DNA from: Thalassia testudinum
Taxonomy: Eukaryota > Streptophyta > Magnoliopsida > Alismatales > Hydrocharitaceae
Length of the DNA stretch: 64,000 nt
Direction: 5' to 3'
NCBI GenBank assembly: GCA_037157565.1
Contig: JAZHRO010000046.1
Location: 12,870,501 to 12,934,500 of the forward strand
In this document: positions 1 to 11,409 of the stretch, piece after piece
How positions within the stretch are numbered: position 1 is the first letter of the stretch
Layout of the letters: each line of letters begins with the position of its first letter
Made by a program: the position numbers and the translations under genes
The notes under the pieces: generated by a model
What the model was told of the DNA's origin: nothing
The model's input: the letters and a program-made list of their open reading frames with translations, nothing else
Databases searched by the model: none

Positions 1-669
1 GAGGGTAAAATGCCTATTCATGCATGTTCCCAAGCTTATATTTGCAATTCATATTATAAATATTGCATAGCATGCATCATTCTACATTTAGAGTAGTTGT
101 ATATAATTTAGGTTAATTGCGTCCTTTTTGTGGTCAGGAGAGAAGAATATTTATTTTGGAGCCTCAGATTGACGATCTGACCGTACGGATCTGATCAAGA
201 TGACGATCGAAGTCCAACACCTCTGAAATTGCCTCAATCGGAGTCTCGTAGCACCATATGCAATCCAAGGGAGATCAATGGCCGAGGGACTAGGTGACAC
301 AATCTGGAGTGTCAAACGACAAATCCGACTGCATGGATGGATTCGGGTCGACGATCGCAACCCAATGGTGTGAAAATCGACTCAATCCGACCTCTGTTAC
401 ATCCTCTACAAAAGAAAGAAGATTGACAACCTAGATTACGCCATGTGGTGTAACCCAGGTTGCCCATGCGCACTCATGCACCATCGCACGTGCACAGCAA
501 CGTGGGCTCGTGCACGCGTGGATGCAATGCAGCAGTGGTGCATATCGTGTGCCAGCACAGTGGCAACGTGGGTGCGTGGGCTATCTTCAATGACGTTTGC
601 GGTGGATCTTCAGTGACGTTTATGATCGTCACTAAATGTCCTGTATACGAATTTGATTCTTTCCTCCAC

Positions 670-677
670 TATAAAAG
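670..677 (+). promoter_or_regulatory. TATA box of LTR D1
   Basis: TATAAAAG lies about 68 bases upstream of a stem-loop leader and is followed by a CT-rich transcribed-like stretch. The D2 copy has the same box at 20198-20205 at the same relative place, so this is very probably the LTR promoter. Confidence 0.65.
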
Positions 678-737
678 GACCCTTACCCCTCCCATTTTTC
701 TTCATCTCTTCCTTTCTTCCTCTCACCACCTCCAAGC

Positions 738-780
738 CTCTAGAGAGAGCTTGTCCCAAGCCCAGGATGCTCCTCTAGAG
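738..780 (+). other. Stem-loop in the leader of LTR D1
   Basis: CTCTAGAG at both ends and GAGC/GCTC inside form a stem of about 12 pairs with one bulge. The loop contains TCC...GGA. D2 keeps the fold (20263-20304) with a G-C pair replaced by A-T in the inner stem. Confidence 0.5.
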
Positions 781-1340
781 TAGAAAATAAAATAGTTTTC
801 CCACCTCTCATCCCCATTCGTGTAGCATCTCGTAGTCGTCCTCTCATCGCCCTTTGGGAAGAAGATCCTCACCGCGACGCCATCCTACCCCATCCTCCAT
901 CCTCCGACTTTTTCCTCCTTCGTCCCTCTCCTCACCACCTTCCTCTAGGCGACATCAGAGCGAGTCGTCCTTCGAGCGACCATCGAGGGGGATTTCTCTC
1001 ACCTCATTCTATCTTTTTACGCTTTCATAGTGTAGATTTTCCACTTTCGTAGTGTAGATTTTCCACTTTCGTAGTGTAACAAACATTTGTTGATAAATAG
1101 ATGATCATTTCTCTCTCTCTCTTTTTATTTTGCAAGTAGATTAGCTAGATTTCATCGACTTGATCTCTTGCCCCATTAAAAATACCAAAAAAAATAGAAA
1201 AGACAAAAACAACAAAAAGAAATAAAGTGAAGCGTGGATTTTTATAAAACCAAATGTTCACCTCCCCATGTTCGACCTAGGACTCACTTTTCGAGTTTTG
1301 GTTATAAATTTTATTTGATAGATGTGTTTTGCGAGCTATG

Positions 1341-2518
1341 ACGATGGGTCCTCCAAACCCTGATTTTAATTCGGGAAATGTGCCCACATCAGTTCCTGAA
1401 GAAGAGCAACAGTGTGTGTTGAGATTTTGCCATGAGCTTCATTGTGGAAGACACTTTGGCACTAAGAAAATGGCTTTTAAGGTTCTCCAGTATGATTTTT
1501 GGTGGCCTACTTTATTAAGGATTCTCATAACTTTGTTAAGGCCTGTCTTAGATGTCAATGAACTAGAACGATTGGGAAGTGGAATGAGATGCCCCAACAC
1601 CCTATCCAACCTGTGGAAATTTTTAATGTTTGGGGGATAGACTTCATGGGTCTCTTCCCTTTGTCCCATGGATTTGAGTATATCTTGGTGGTAGTGGATT
1701 ACAGCTCCAAGTGGATAGAGGCCATTCTACACGCACAAATAACCACTCTGTGGTCTTGAAATTTGTGAAGGTCAATATCATATCTCACCTTGGCTGCCCC
1801 AAGACGATTATAAGTGATGGGGGACCTCATTTTCGGAATCACCACTTCAATCGGCTACTTAGGAGTCTGGGAGTAACTCACAAGATTGCTACCCCTTACC
1901 ATCCTCAGACAAGTGGCCAGGTTGAAGTATTAAATAGGGAGATCAAGAACATTTTAGAAAAGACTATTAGGCCAGATAGGAAGGACTAGTCCCAAAAGCT
2001 CGATGATGCTTTATGAGCATATCGAATGGCCTACAAAACCCCTTTGGGTATGTCTCCCTTCCGGATAGTGTATGGGAAAGTGTGCCACTTACCCATTGAA
2101 CTTCAACGTAGGGCACTTTTGGCTTATCCGAAGTGTCAACATAGATTTAGAGCAAGCTGGTAAAGCATGTTTATTGGAGTTGACTGAGCTTGAGGAGTTG
2201 AGGAATGATGCTTATGACACCTCCCAAGCTTATAAAGAGAGAACTAAGGTCTTGCATGATAAGTATATCCATAGAAAGACCTTTGAACCCAACCAACAAG
2301 TCTGGCTTTTCAATTCCAGACTTAAGCTTTTTCCAGGGAAATTGAAATCACATTGGGATGGGCCTTACATTATCACCAAAGTGTTTTTGCATGGGGCTGT
2401 GGAGATCAAGAGCCCTTCCTCTTCAGCACCACCCTTTACTGTCAACGGCCAACGATTAAAACCTTACGTTACTTTGGATGGCCATCTGGTTGACCAAGTC
2501 ACTCTTGAGGAGCCTTAG
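1341..2518 (+). pseudogene. Ty3/gypsy pol remnant (integrase and C-terminus) of element E
   Basis: Reading across at least three frameshifts gives, in order: a zinc-binding integrase N-terminus (about 1410-1555), the core segment with WGIDFMG (about 1635-1650), the second catalytic stretch DGGPHF (about 1817-1835), and [10 protein letters not shown] with the catalytic Glu (about 1900-1930). After these come the conserved [17 protein letters not shown] block (about 2296-2345) and a terminal ENV-less C-terminus. The same blocks occur in the intact pol of element H at 33224-35680, so the family is Athila-like. In-frame stops (for example 1987-1989 and about 2013) and frameshifts make it non-functional. 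Upstream gag, protease and reverse transcriptase are absent because LTR D1 interrupts the element. The frame 2072-2518 ends at a natural-looking stop just before the 3' noncoding region. Confidence 0.85.
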
Positions 2519-3774
2519 CTCCTTTCTTTCCTTCCTCAGGTAACATCTTCCCTTGGCCATTTTACTTTCAATGAGGACATTGTTTGAACTAGGCATGTGT
2601 GGATAGGACCTGAGGCATCTGTACATAGCATTTATACACAGTGCATTCATGCATTTACTTAAAATATTATGCATTGCATACATGTGCATCGTTAAAAAAA
2701 AAAAAAAGAAAGACATTTTGCATTATCGAGCTTTACTGGCTGGGCCCTGCATTCTTAAGCAGACCAGAACTTTAGGTTAGACTAAGTTGACTCTAGGGTT
2801 TGACTTAGAAGCTAAGTTGAATTACTAACTTTAGACCTTTAGGGTCCTTTGTGGACTTAAAAAAAACTCAAGTAGGAGTTAAGTTGCGGACCATTCCTCA
2901 AGAGGTTGAGGAAGGAAAGCTAGGGATTGAGTTAAAGGTTGGGTAGTACTTGATGTCTTTTTCTACCTTTTGGTTTACGAATCCTCATAACCTAAGCATC
3001 CACATTTCACACACACTTGGTCTTGTGTAAATAATGATAATTCTTGGAGAAAAATTTGGTTCTCTTAGTTCTGACTTAGGAGAATCTTGAAAATACAAGT
3101 TGATTGGAAGAGTTCTTGCTACAGGAGAGGTGGAGTATATACTCACCTTGAGGATGTGATGATAACATGTCACCTCCTTGGTGCTTGTCTCTTAGGATGT
3201 CCATCCTATTGGGGGTATGTAAGCGCATTGTGCGATTCAGGTACCATGGGTGGCCCTATCTCAAAGTGCCGATTGCCACAGGCCTGAATTCGCTCTAGCA
3301 ATCCATGGGCGATACTATCTCAAAGTGTCAATTGCCAGGAGTTCTTGGGGTCATTATGGGTGGTGCTATCTCGAAGCATCAAAAGCTAGGCACCCTTCAA
3401 GGTTCAATGATGGGGACAATGAATCCGACACAGACCGTGTTGATAGCTGATCTAAGGTTAGACTTAGAGGAATCAAATAAAAAATATATATGACCAAAAA
3501 AAAAAACCCTCTTTCTAGGTTGGCAATCAAACCAACCTCAAATAAATCAAACCATTGCACGAATGCTTTAATCTCTGGGACCAATAAACCCTAGGGTAGA
3601 GTTAGAAATCAGGGAGACCTACTCCTACAACTCTTCCTTAGTTGACCTAGTATGTAACTTAGCAACTACTTGGGAACCTTAGGTCTAAAGTCTAAACTTA
3701 ACATGTTTCTAAAAGAAGACCGACTGGGTTGGCTACTCTACTTGAAGAGCTAGGTTATTGCTTGAATTTGCTAG
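2519..3774 (+). other. 3' noncoding region of element E
   Basis: No credible reading frame. It aligns with 48200-49500 of element F almost end to end, including the CAATGAGGACATTG palindrome (2569-2582) followed by a G-rich run, a T/A-rich spacer with a 12-A run (2696-2707), the hairpin TAGGATgtccATCCTA (3193-3208) and three tandem units (3243-3410). It separates the pol stop from the polypurine tract. Confidence 0.75.
3243..3410 (+). repeat. Three tandem about 55-bp units, element E copy
   Basis: Each unit begins with a variant of CCATGGGCG, has CTATCTC(A/G)AAG in the middle and ends near GCCAGG or GCTAGG. The same three-unit array is at 14074-14232 (element A) and 48989-49145 (element F). 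Confidence 0.7.
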
Positions 3775-3804
3775 AGACTAGCAAACACTAGGCAATGGAG
3801 CATT
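3775..3804 (+). promoter_or_regulatory. Polypurine tract of element E
   Basis: ACTAGCAAACACTAGGCAAT followed by GGAG lies directly before the LTR start TGATGAGCCC. The same block precedes the 3' LTRs of A (14641-14665), C (21851-21876) and F (49502-49530), identifying it as the plus-strand primer site. The purine run is more eroded here than in F. Confidence 0.7.
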
Positions 3805-5355
3805 TGATGAGCCCATATTTGTGGGCTAACTATGTATTTTAATGCCTAGACATTAAGTTAACATGTACATTTATATATCATACATTAATATGTAAATAGG
3901 ATAACATAAAATTACCTATTTCATGCATTTCATGCATTACATGCATTGATAATATCATTTAGAATTTATTTAGAATATCATGCATTGAAATAGGTTGCAT
4001 TACATATAGTGTTTTGGATTTAGCATAGAAGTTAAGGTCTTACATATAATAACCCAATAATCATTTTATTTTTTATTTTCTTCTTCTCTGCAGCAACGAC
4101 CTCCCAATACTGAATGCGCACCTTAATGGTTGAGGAGAGTGGATCCTACACGTCGTCGTCACTTCCTCTTCTCCACGTCGCTCCCTCTTCTCCATGTTCC
4201 TACAACCACAAAAGAAGACTCTAGCCCACCATCACCGGCAGGCCACCACCCCCGATCAACCACTATGCATGTGACAAGCACTCCATTCCACCACTACGGG
4301 CCTCCTACCATGTGCACAGGTCCACACCATCGCAGGCAGGTGGGGTGACAGACCATCGTGCCATCAGTGGCTGTGCAGATTACTGTGAGCACCTTAGCGT
4401 GCACTACCACCATCACCAACACCAGCAACCACCAACATAACCATGCGCCAACAGCCATCCATGCTCATTTAAGATGTCTGAAAATGTTCCTAGACATCTG
4501 ACCTCCCAACAGCCACCCAATCTTCTTCTTTCTTCTTCTTCCTCTGTTTCTTTTTTTTCTTCACCAAAAGAAGAACCCACCACCACCTTAACGCGCCACA
4601 GCAGCGCCCCTGCCACACGCACCCACCTACGCCTCCGCCATGCCCGCAGCAGCAGCACCTCCACCCGTGCGCCTGCATAGCCCTCTAACATTGCTGCTCC
4701 CCCTCGCCTCCAGTGCGCACGTGCATCCCCTTGCACCTTCGCACTTCCAGCATCAAGCAGCCACTACTGCATTCCCTCATCTTCACACAGTAGCAGTAGA
4801 GAGTTGTAGCCACAGCCACCCACCGCCGCTCCTTTCCTCCGACCGGCCACCTTCGGCCACGCTGTGCCTCACCACCACCACCAAGGGTAGTGGCTCGGCA
4901 GCAGCTACCTCCAGTGAGCTCCTCTCCTCCGACCTTCGCCTCTCCTCCACACGTGAGCAAGGAGAAGATCCTCCCCTATTTTGCTATAGTGAAGAGGGTA
5001 TTAGTATTTACGATTACATGCCATTGCCAAAAACTTATTTTTGAGTTATTAATAATTTATTATGGCACATTTATGAGCTCATCCCTCTTATTTCTCATAA
5101 ATATTATTTCAGCATGATCTCTTATTGGTTTCTTGATCTAAAGGCGGATTTGGGTTTAGTTTCTTTGGCTGAAAACTTTTGAGCATCAGTTTCTTGATTT
5201 TACGAGTTTTAATAGGTCATTGCCTCCCTGTAGATATGACCTGCTCTCCTGTGAGTGGTTAATTTCAATTCAATACCTTGATTAGTCAATTCTTCCACTA
5301 CATAGAAATACAATGACAAATCTTTTTTTTTTCAAAAGGGAAAATCAACTCGTTA
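3805..5355 (+). mobile_element. 3' LTR of element E
   Basis: Starts TGATGAGCCC after the polypurine tract and aligns with both LTRs of element F (43553-45161 and 49531-50887): the GCCCA/TGGGC terminal hairpin, the TATATAA-type box near 4043, a CT/CA-rich middle, and the CCTCCCTGTAGATATGACC U5 block near 5225. It ends at ...ACTCGTTA by comparison with ACTCGTCA in F. The sequence to the right is a gag remnant in the opposite orientation, which E therefore interrupted. The 5' LTR lies outside the window. Confidence 0.8.
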
Positions 5356-5977
5356 GCAGGGGTGGCATCTAGGAGAGGGATATTCTTCTCGACTTGCCCA
5401 AATAAGTCCGAAAGATCTTGGTGAGAGGACTTTGATTTTCTATTAGAAAGATTGGATTGCAGTGTTTGCGAGTGAGAAGTAGAATTTGAATCAAGTATTT
5501 TTGGGATTTCTTTTTCTTCTTCTTGATTAAGGTTAGGAGAGTCAATCTACATAGGTTGAGAGTGGATTTCATTAGTTTGATGTGAAGGCCCTAAATCAGT
5601 GGTGGTTTTCCCACTCCTTAATGTTTCTGCATACGCAGTTTGGTTATCACTAGGAGGAGGTGGGGGGCCTATTGTTGATAGAAATCAGGTTGGTGCTGAG
5701 ATATCAGGTTAATAAAAGGCTGAATAGTGTGGTTCTGATGTTGGTGTCCACCCGGATGTTGGTTCCTGTGATTGACAAAGTTTGGTGTGGGCTGGGATGG
5801 TGAGTGTCCTGTAAGTCTTTGGTTTGAGATGACCCCAAATTGATCATTGAGATTATTAATAGAATGGGTTATTTCTATTATTTTGCTTTGCATCTCTTAC
5901 AGGGTTTTCAACATCTGGGCATTGATGTCTTCTTGAGATGGCCCAGATTGATAAGTTGATTTTGAACCATACCCTCC
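5356..5977 (-). pseudogene. Ty3/gypsy gag remnant (element K)
   Basis: On the minus strand one frame runs through the segment with two stops. It contains a heptad-like stretch with QSKIIEITHSINNLND (about 5835-5890), a His/Gln/Pro-rich linker, AETLRSG (about 5625-5645), and near the left edge a segment resembling the gag-to-protease linker of H (QVEKNIPLLDA, matching QVQINIPLLEA in H). It is therefore the C-terminal part of a gag of the Athila/Tat type. Element E cuts it at 5355/5356 and element G at 5977/5978. The rest of K is not recognisable in the window. Confidence 0.65.
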
Positions 5978-7385
5978 TGACGTGCTCTTGTGCGTGTGTT
6001 AAGAAGTGTCATTATAGTCGCACTCGCAACATCGGTTTTAAAATAAGTAAACGGAGGTGAGTCCTAGTGTCGGTCTCAGGGAGGCGTGAAAATCGGATTT
6101 TTGCTTATCACTTGTTGTCACGAAAAGTGCGGAGTTTTGCTTGCGAAAGATGAGGTTTTGAAAAGCGAGAGAGAGATAGAGAGAGTGGGTTTAGGGATAG
6201 AAAGTTCTTTGTTTGATCATGCAACTTGAACAGAAATTAAAATGACAATTAAACAGAAAATAGCTTCATTAATCATGCACTTGTAGTTCATAGCTTACAA
6301 CATTAAATACATGCTTCAAACAAAAGTAATGGAAAGCTTAAAAAGAGAGAGAGAGGGAGAGAGAGAGAGTGTGTGTGGAGAGCGACGAGGCAGCCACGGC
6401 GGTGGAGGAGGCTCCGTCGGCGGCTCGTCGTTTCCGACGATTACAAGAGGGCCTAAAGCTAGCTAAGAGAGGGGTGGAGTAATTGCAAGGGGAGTGAATG
6501 CCTTGAATGAGTGGTTAGAGGGGGTTTAAATAGGGTTAAGGGCTTCCTAAAAGAAGAAGGGGCTTTAGCGACGTCCAGAGCGTTGCTAAAACCACTCCCA
6601 AAAGCGTCAGTGAAGCCCTCTAACCGCTCGCCTCGTTTCTTCTCTTTGCGCGATCCGTGGCTGTTGAACGAGAGCCGTCCGATCGAAGATCGGACGGCTG
6701 AGAATCCTCCTCGGCTGCTCTGGGATCGCGCCTCGGGCGCGTGTGTGCGCGGGCATCATCGCCCGACGTGCGGGCATGTGTGGACGCCTGTGAGCTGTGG
6801 TTGCACCGCGTGGCAAGATCTCGACCGCCCGCTGCTGATCGGGCGGCCCAATTTCTCCGCACGCATCCCCCGTCTTCAATTTCGACTCCGCGCGGCTCGA
6901 ACCCGCGTCGTGTGCGTGCGAGCATGCACGCTAATCGTTGCGCCACGCCCACGCTTTGTCGCGGCGACCATAGGCGGGCGCGCGAGTCTCGACCGTTTGA
7001 TCGAAGATCGACGGCCGAGATTTGATCTCGGCTGGATGAGGGCGCGGTGCACGGTGGGGCGGGGCTAACGTGGCGCAATATGGGCCGTTGATCTCTAGAT
7101 CAACGGTCAGAACTTCTTGGGCCCATTGTAGGAGCTCCGGATGTCAGATTTGGCCTATCTTGAGTCCGTTGGACTCCGTTCGTCGTTCTGAATCCATCCG
7201 TGCAGTCTGATTGCTCATCTGAGGCCTGCTTTGACAAATGCTTACATAAATGGCCATTAATACAGTTTTATAAGCAATCTTGGTACATGATGCATGCAAT
7301 GCTCCCATTCTACTTATGTTATGCCTTTTATTCTTAAGATGGGCCATATTCAACATACTTATCACCCCCTTATGCAGTGTTATCA
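5978..7385 (-). mobile_element. 3' LTR of Athila-type element G
   Basis: Begins (on the minus strand) TGATAACACT at 7385 and ends CACGTCA at 5978. It is about 1.4 kb and aligns end to end with the two LTRs of element H. It holds a TATTTAAA-type box on the minus strand near 6525, GC-rich sequence, and three near-perfect GATC-centred inverted repeats (6674-6700, 6985-7017, 7083-7106). The polypurine tract lies at 7386-7420 to its right, as expected for a 3' LTR of a minus-strand element. The left flank CCTCC (5973-5977) is half of a target duplication whose partner is lost. Confidence 0.85.
6674..6700. repeat. 12-bp perfect inverted repeat in LTR G
   Basis: Arms AGCCGTCCGATC and GATCGGACGGCT are separated by GAA. 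The H LTR copies keep the fold with one or two wobble or mismatch changes. Confidence 0.7.
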
Positions 7386-8755
7386 TACCCCCATGCTTAC
7401 TCCTTGCTAGTCCCTAGCAAGGTTTATTCTAGCTTTTATTTCCTTTCAGAATTTAAGAAGCAATTGCTTAGACACTTCGTTACTTGTCAATAAGAGGAAA
7501 TATACGAAGATCTTAATCTACAAAAACTAAGCAGTGCCCGGGTGTCTGCCAAAATACGAATCGCCCGAACCCTTGCTTTAATGTACATAACGATACATAT
7601 GTATATGTATATATATATTTTTTAGAATTTTTTCAGAATTCAGTGTGGGTTGATAACTTTTTATGGCTACCCAACCCACCCAAAACTCGGTCAAAACCCT
7701 AAGTGCTAAGCATCTTGGTGTGAATGTTGTGATAGACTCACTTAACGGTAATTGAGACAGACTTCGAGTTTCTACGCCTCTAGGTGACCAGAAAAGGAAA
7801 TAAATTTTGCCTGAAGGTGTATTTGTTCGATTGATAGCTTTCTCCCTACGTTTGTTTTAATTGGGGTCAACACAAGGATTTTTCCAGTGTATATCTCCCC
7901 GGCTTGTACTACTTCCCCGCTTCTTCCTTAGGTGTTTTGGTCTTTTTTGTGCAATTATTGAGCTGGGCTCTGGACAACCGACTAATGGGTTGTTACCCAC
8001 GATCACTTGCCAGCCATACTTGTGCAGTGAAGTGTGGTTTATTTTCTTTTCTTCTTCTTCCTTTTTTTTCTCGTAGGTGGCTTCCCTGATCTCAAATGTA
8101 CCTAGAGGCAATGAAAAAGAAATGGCCTGTGGCTGGGTTCTGGACAACCTGCCAATGGGCTATTACCCACAACAACTTGCCAGCCATACCACCCTAGAGA
8201 GTTCATTAGCTACCCAATTTCTATCAAAATCTCCAAGAAGTGAGTCTGTGCAAAAATGTGTGCAGATGCTTAGACTCAAAAGTTTTTCTGAGTTAGAGGG
8301 TGAGTTGATAAGTCGTATACTTATTACCTTATTTAGTAGGTGGATTAGAATAGCTTAAGGTTGCAAGGATTCGCCGCTAAATCCATATTTTAACAGACAC
8401 CAGGGCTGATTAAGCCTGAAGGCCTGAAAAGTCTAAGTGTTTAAGTTCTTTTTGTATTATTTTCCACTATTGACAAGTTTCTAATGCCTAAGTTTCCTTC
8501 GTAAATTCTTTTTTTTTTTTAGTTAATTTATTCATTCAGACTGATTAATTGAGCTCAGGATTATGCAATTTACCACATCCCCATGCTTAAGTTGGACAAT
8601 GTCCTCATTGGCAAGTACATGGATGCAAAAGGGTTCAAAAAGATAGTACCTGAGTGATGTAAACTACCAGATCAGTCTGAATCCTCTGGGTTGCCTCCCA
8701 GGAAGTGCTGAGTTTAACGCCTCCAGCTGGGCGATGCTCGGTGTCAACCCTCAAC
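7386..8755 (-). other. 3' noncoding region and polypurine tract of element G
   Basis: Read on the minus strand, from pol towards the LTR: a block with GGAGGCGTTAAA and TGGGAGGCAACCC (8687-8735), the CAATGAGGACATTG palindrome followed by AAGCATGGGG (8580-8610), and two diverged copies of a GGCTGGCAAGT...GGTTGTCCAGA unit (8125-8190 and 7960-8025). A GGGGAGATATACACTGG motif (about 7890-7905) comes next, and finally CTAGCAAGGAGTAAGCATGG plus GGGTA just before the LTR. No credible gene; the short frames here are low-complexity. Confidence 0.7.
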
Positions 8756-10352
8756 GAGGGTGACACTTTCCTTGGGGGGTACCTGGGCCAGGAAATGCTT
8801 CAATCTTTGACCATTAACTGTAAAAGTGTGCCCAGTGTTTAGATCTGCGAATTCAACCTCCCCATTGAATAGGGCTTAACCACCCGAAATGGTCCTGTCC
8901 ATTTGGACCTGAGTTTCCCTGGGAAGAGTTTTAGGCATGCATCAAATAGCCAAACTTGCTGGTTAGGCTCAAAAGTTTTCCTATGAATGAGTCGGTCGTG
9001 GACGGCTTTCATTTTCTCCTTATACAGTCAACTATTGTCAAAGGCGTCCCGACGAATTTCTTCGAGCTCAGATAATTGGAGCATCCTCTGCACACCGGCT
9101 AACTGGGGATCCATGTTACATTGCTTGACAGCCCAGTAAGCCCGGTGTTCCAATTCGACAGGAAGATGGCAGGCTTTGCCAAAGACCAGGCGATAAGGCG
9201 AAATGCCTATCGGGGTCTTAAAAGCGGTCCTGTATGCCCACAGGGCATCATCAAGTCGTGTGGACCAGTCTTTCCTGTCAAGTCTCACAGTCTTCTGTAA
9301 AATGTTCTTGATTTGTATATTTGAGACCTCAGTCTGCCCATTTGTTTGTGGATGATACAGAGTGGCAATACGGTGGTTTACCCCATATTTTCTAAGTAGG
9401 GCACAGAATTGGGAATGGATAAAATGGCTTCCACCATCACTGATCATAGCCTTGGGTATTCCAAATCGGGAAAAGATGTTCTTCTTAACAAAGTCCATAA
9501 CAGTCCTATGATCGCATCGTCGGGTGGCGACGGTTTCAATCCATTTGGAAACATAGTCTACTGAGACCAGGATGTACTCGAAGCCGTTGGATGGTGGAAA
9601 GGGGCCCATAAAATCGATACCCCAAACGTCGAAGATTTTGACAATCAAAATGGGCTGAAGGGGCATCATATCTTTCTTGGTCATGGTCCCCAGTGTTTGG
9701 CAGCATGAGCAAGTCTTGGCAAAGATGTGTGCATCCTTAAATAGGGACGGCCAGTAAAATCCAGACTGCAAAACTTTTGCAGCTGTTTTCTTTCCAAAGA
9801 AGTGGCTGCCACACGCTTGGTCATGACAAAAGGAAAGCACACTCTGAACTTCATCTTCGGGGATACACCTCCTGATGATCTGATCAGCACAGAGGCGAAA
9901 CAGCATGGGATCATCCCAGAAATAGTGCTTGGCCTCAGCCAAGAACCTGTCCCGTTGCTGTCTGGACTAGCTGTGCGGGGTTTGTCCTACAACCAGGTAA
10001 TTGACGTAGTCAGCATACCATGCCATTTTCTTGTCTTGCACGGCTAGGATGTGTTCATTAGGAAAGGCGTCAGATAGAGGTAGGGAGGGTCCAATGTGGT
10101 CTAGATGAAGTCTCGACAAGTGGTCAGCCACCACATTCTTCGATCCGGCCTTGTCTCGGATTTCCAGGTCAAATTCTTGCAAAAGCAGGATCTATCTGAT
10201 GAGCCTGGGCTTTGCGTCCTTTTTGGCCAACAGGTGCCGAATGGCTGAATGGTCAGTGTAAATAGTCACGTGGGATCCCAGCAAGTACGATCGGAATTTT
10301 TCAAGTCCAAAGACTACAGCGAGCAACTCTTTCTCTGTGACAATATAATTAC
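8756..10352 (-). pseudogene. Athila-type pol remnant of element G (RNase H end and integrase)
   Basis: The minus-strand frame 9028-9942 gives the HHCC zinc domain, integrase core motifs WGIDFMG, DGGSHF and [10 protein letters not shown], and the start of the C-terminal block. It extends upstream through two stops, both Trp to stop changes relative to H (near 9967 and 10187), to RNase H sequence at 10352. A further stop lies near 9025 and a frameshift near 8880. Protein identity to H pol by eye is very high, so G and H are the same family. At 10352 the match to H ends abruptly and element A begins, so gag, protease, reverse transcriptase and the 5' LTR are missing. Confidence 0.88.
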
Positions 10353-11409
10353 CACTCCAGGGCAAGTAATTTCTTTTCCTCCTTAAACTATCCCATAATC
10401 TTTGAAAGACAAAAGGAAGAAATTAATTTAAGAATCAATTGCCTTCTTTCTATAGTAATCACCATCCTTAAGGCAAACGTTTCCTAATTTTGCGAAAAAT
10501 TTTCAAATCTTCTTGAAGTTGGAGTGATTTTTTTTTGGACTCTATCCCACAAAATTCATGTGACTAATAGAAATCACGCTTAATCTCTGCGGACAACACA
10601 CTTCTTGTTTTTAAGTCCAAAAAGAACCTTTTCAAAAAGAAAAAAAGGATTACAAATAGAACCAAGTTAGGGTTTCTACAGTAGGATCTTGGAGTTCTAG
10701 TCACACATGCCTGTATAAAAGGAAATGAACCCTCCCGCATCAGTGTGCTACCCAAGCCCTTGATTGAAGAGAACTTAACAAGACAAACCCTGAGAAAAAT
10801 TAAACTCTAAAATCACTTGAATCTTAAAATCTTGGACCTAATAAACTGTGAGTCAAATCAGGGTGATCCCTAGGCCCCAAGCCTAGAATCATTCTGCCAT
10901 CTATAAGACAGGTCAGGTGAAGTTGACCCCTTGGGTCAACCAACCTCTAAATTAGGTCACAACATCAAAACATCTAAAGTTCAAGTGAGAACCCTAAAGC
11001 ACCTTTGAAATAAAAGTGATAGACTTAAGAGGTCAAGGTCCCCATTCTGGTCTACCTGGAATCTCAGTGACAAGAGAGGTCGGGTGGGGGAAACCCTGTA
11101 ACCTGTGGGGACGCTCTACCGTGTAGGGGTCTTTGCGGGACTCTCCCTCTCTAGCTGCCCAGGTAATTCTCAAGTGGACGATCTTCTGATCCAGGGGTAC
11201 CATCCACCCCGAACCTCCATGGTCATCCAAACGTCTTTGGGTGTCTTGATTGGGTCAAAAACATCTCCAGTCCCTCATCTTTTCTCTTTAGAGCACACAC
11301 ATACATTTTCAATGGGACTCTTTATTCAAATCTAATCGCTTCATAACTTGATTCTACATCTTGATTCAAACTCTGATTCTACATCTTGATTCCACCACCT
11401 GATTCAAAT
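10353..11409 (+). other. Leader region of non-autonomous element A
   Basis: Non-coding. It aligns, in reverse orientation, with 22450-23560 of element B. The best conserved part is about 11030-11225, a GC-richer block with CTCAGTGACAAGAGAGGTC and CCTGGGTAATTCTC-like sequence matching 22690-22870. The primer site and about 150 bases after it are missing compared with B, so A is 5'-truncated. Confidence 0.65.

Larger units (their letters stand above)
1..1340 (+). mobile_element. LTR of family D (copy D1, left tip outside window)
   Basis: This stretch aligns along its whole length with the complete D LTR at 19189-20881, starting about 25 bases inside that copy. Shared landmarks, in the same order, are a block rich in GATC and CCGT words (160-260), a TATA box, a stem-loop leader, a CT-rich stretch (890-1010) and the U5 motif near 1261-1290. 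It ends where Ty3/gypsy integrase sequence begins, so it sits inside element E. Whether it is a solo LTR cannot be decided because its left edge is missing. The right edge is placed by the start of recognisable E sequence and is good to about 15 bases. Confidence 0.7.

Noticed and set aside
3243..3410. Tandem units considered as a CRISPR-like or satellite array
   Set aside because: Only three diverged units without spacers, in a plant retrotransposon; homologous arrays occur at the same place in other elements.
6511..7078. GC-rich frames of 152-185 codons on both strands, also in the H LTRs
   Set aside because: Frames on both strands of a GC-rich LTR with few stops; the equivalent frames in the H LTRs are broken or shifted, so there is no protein conservation.
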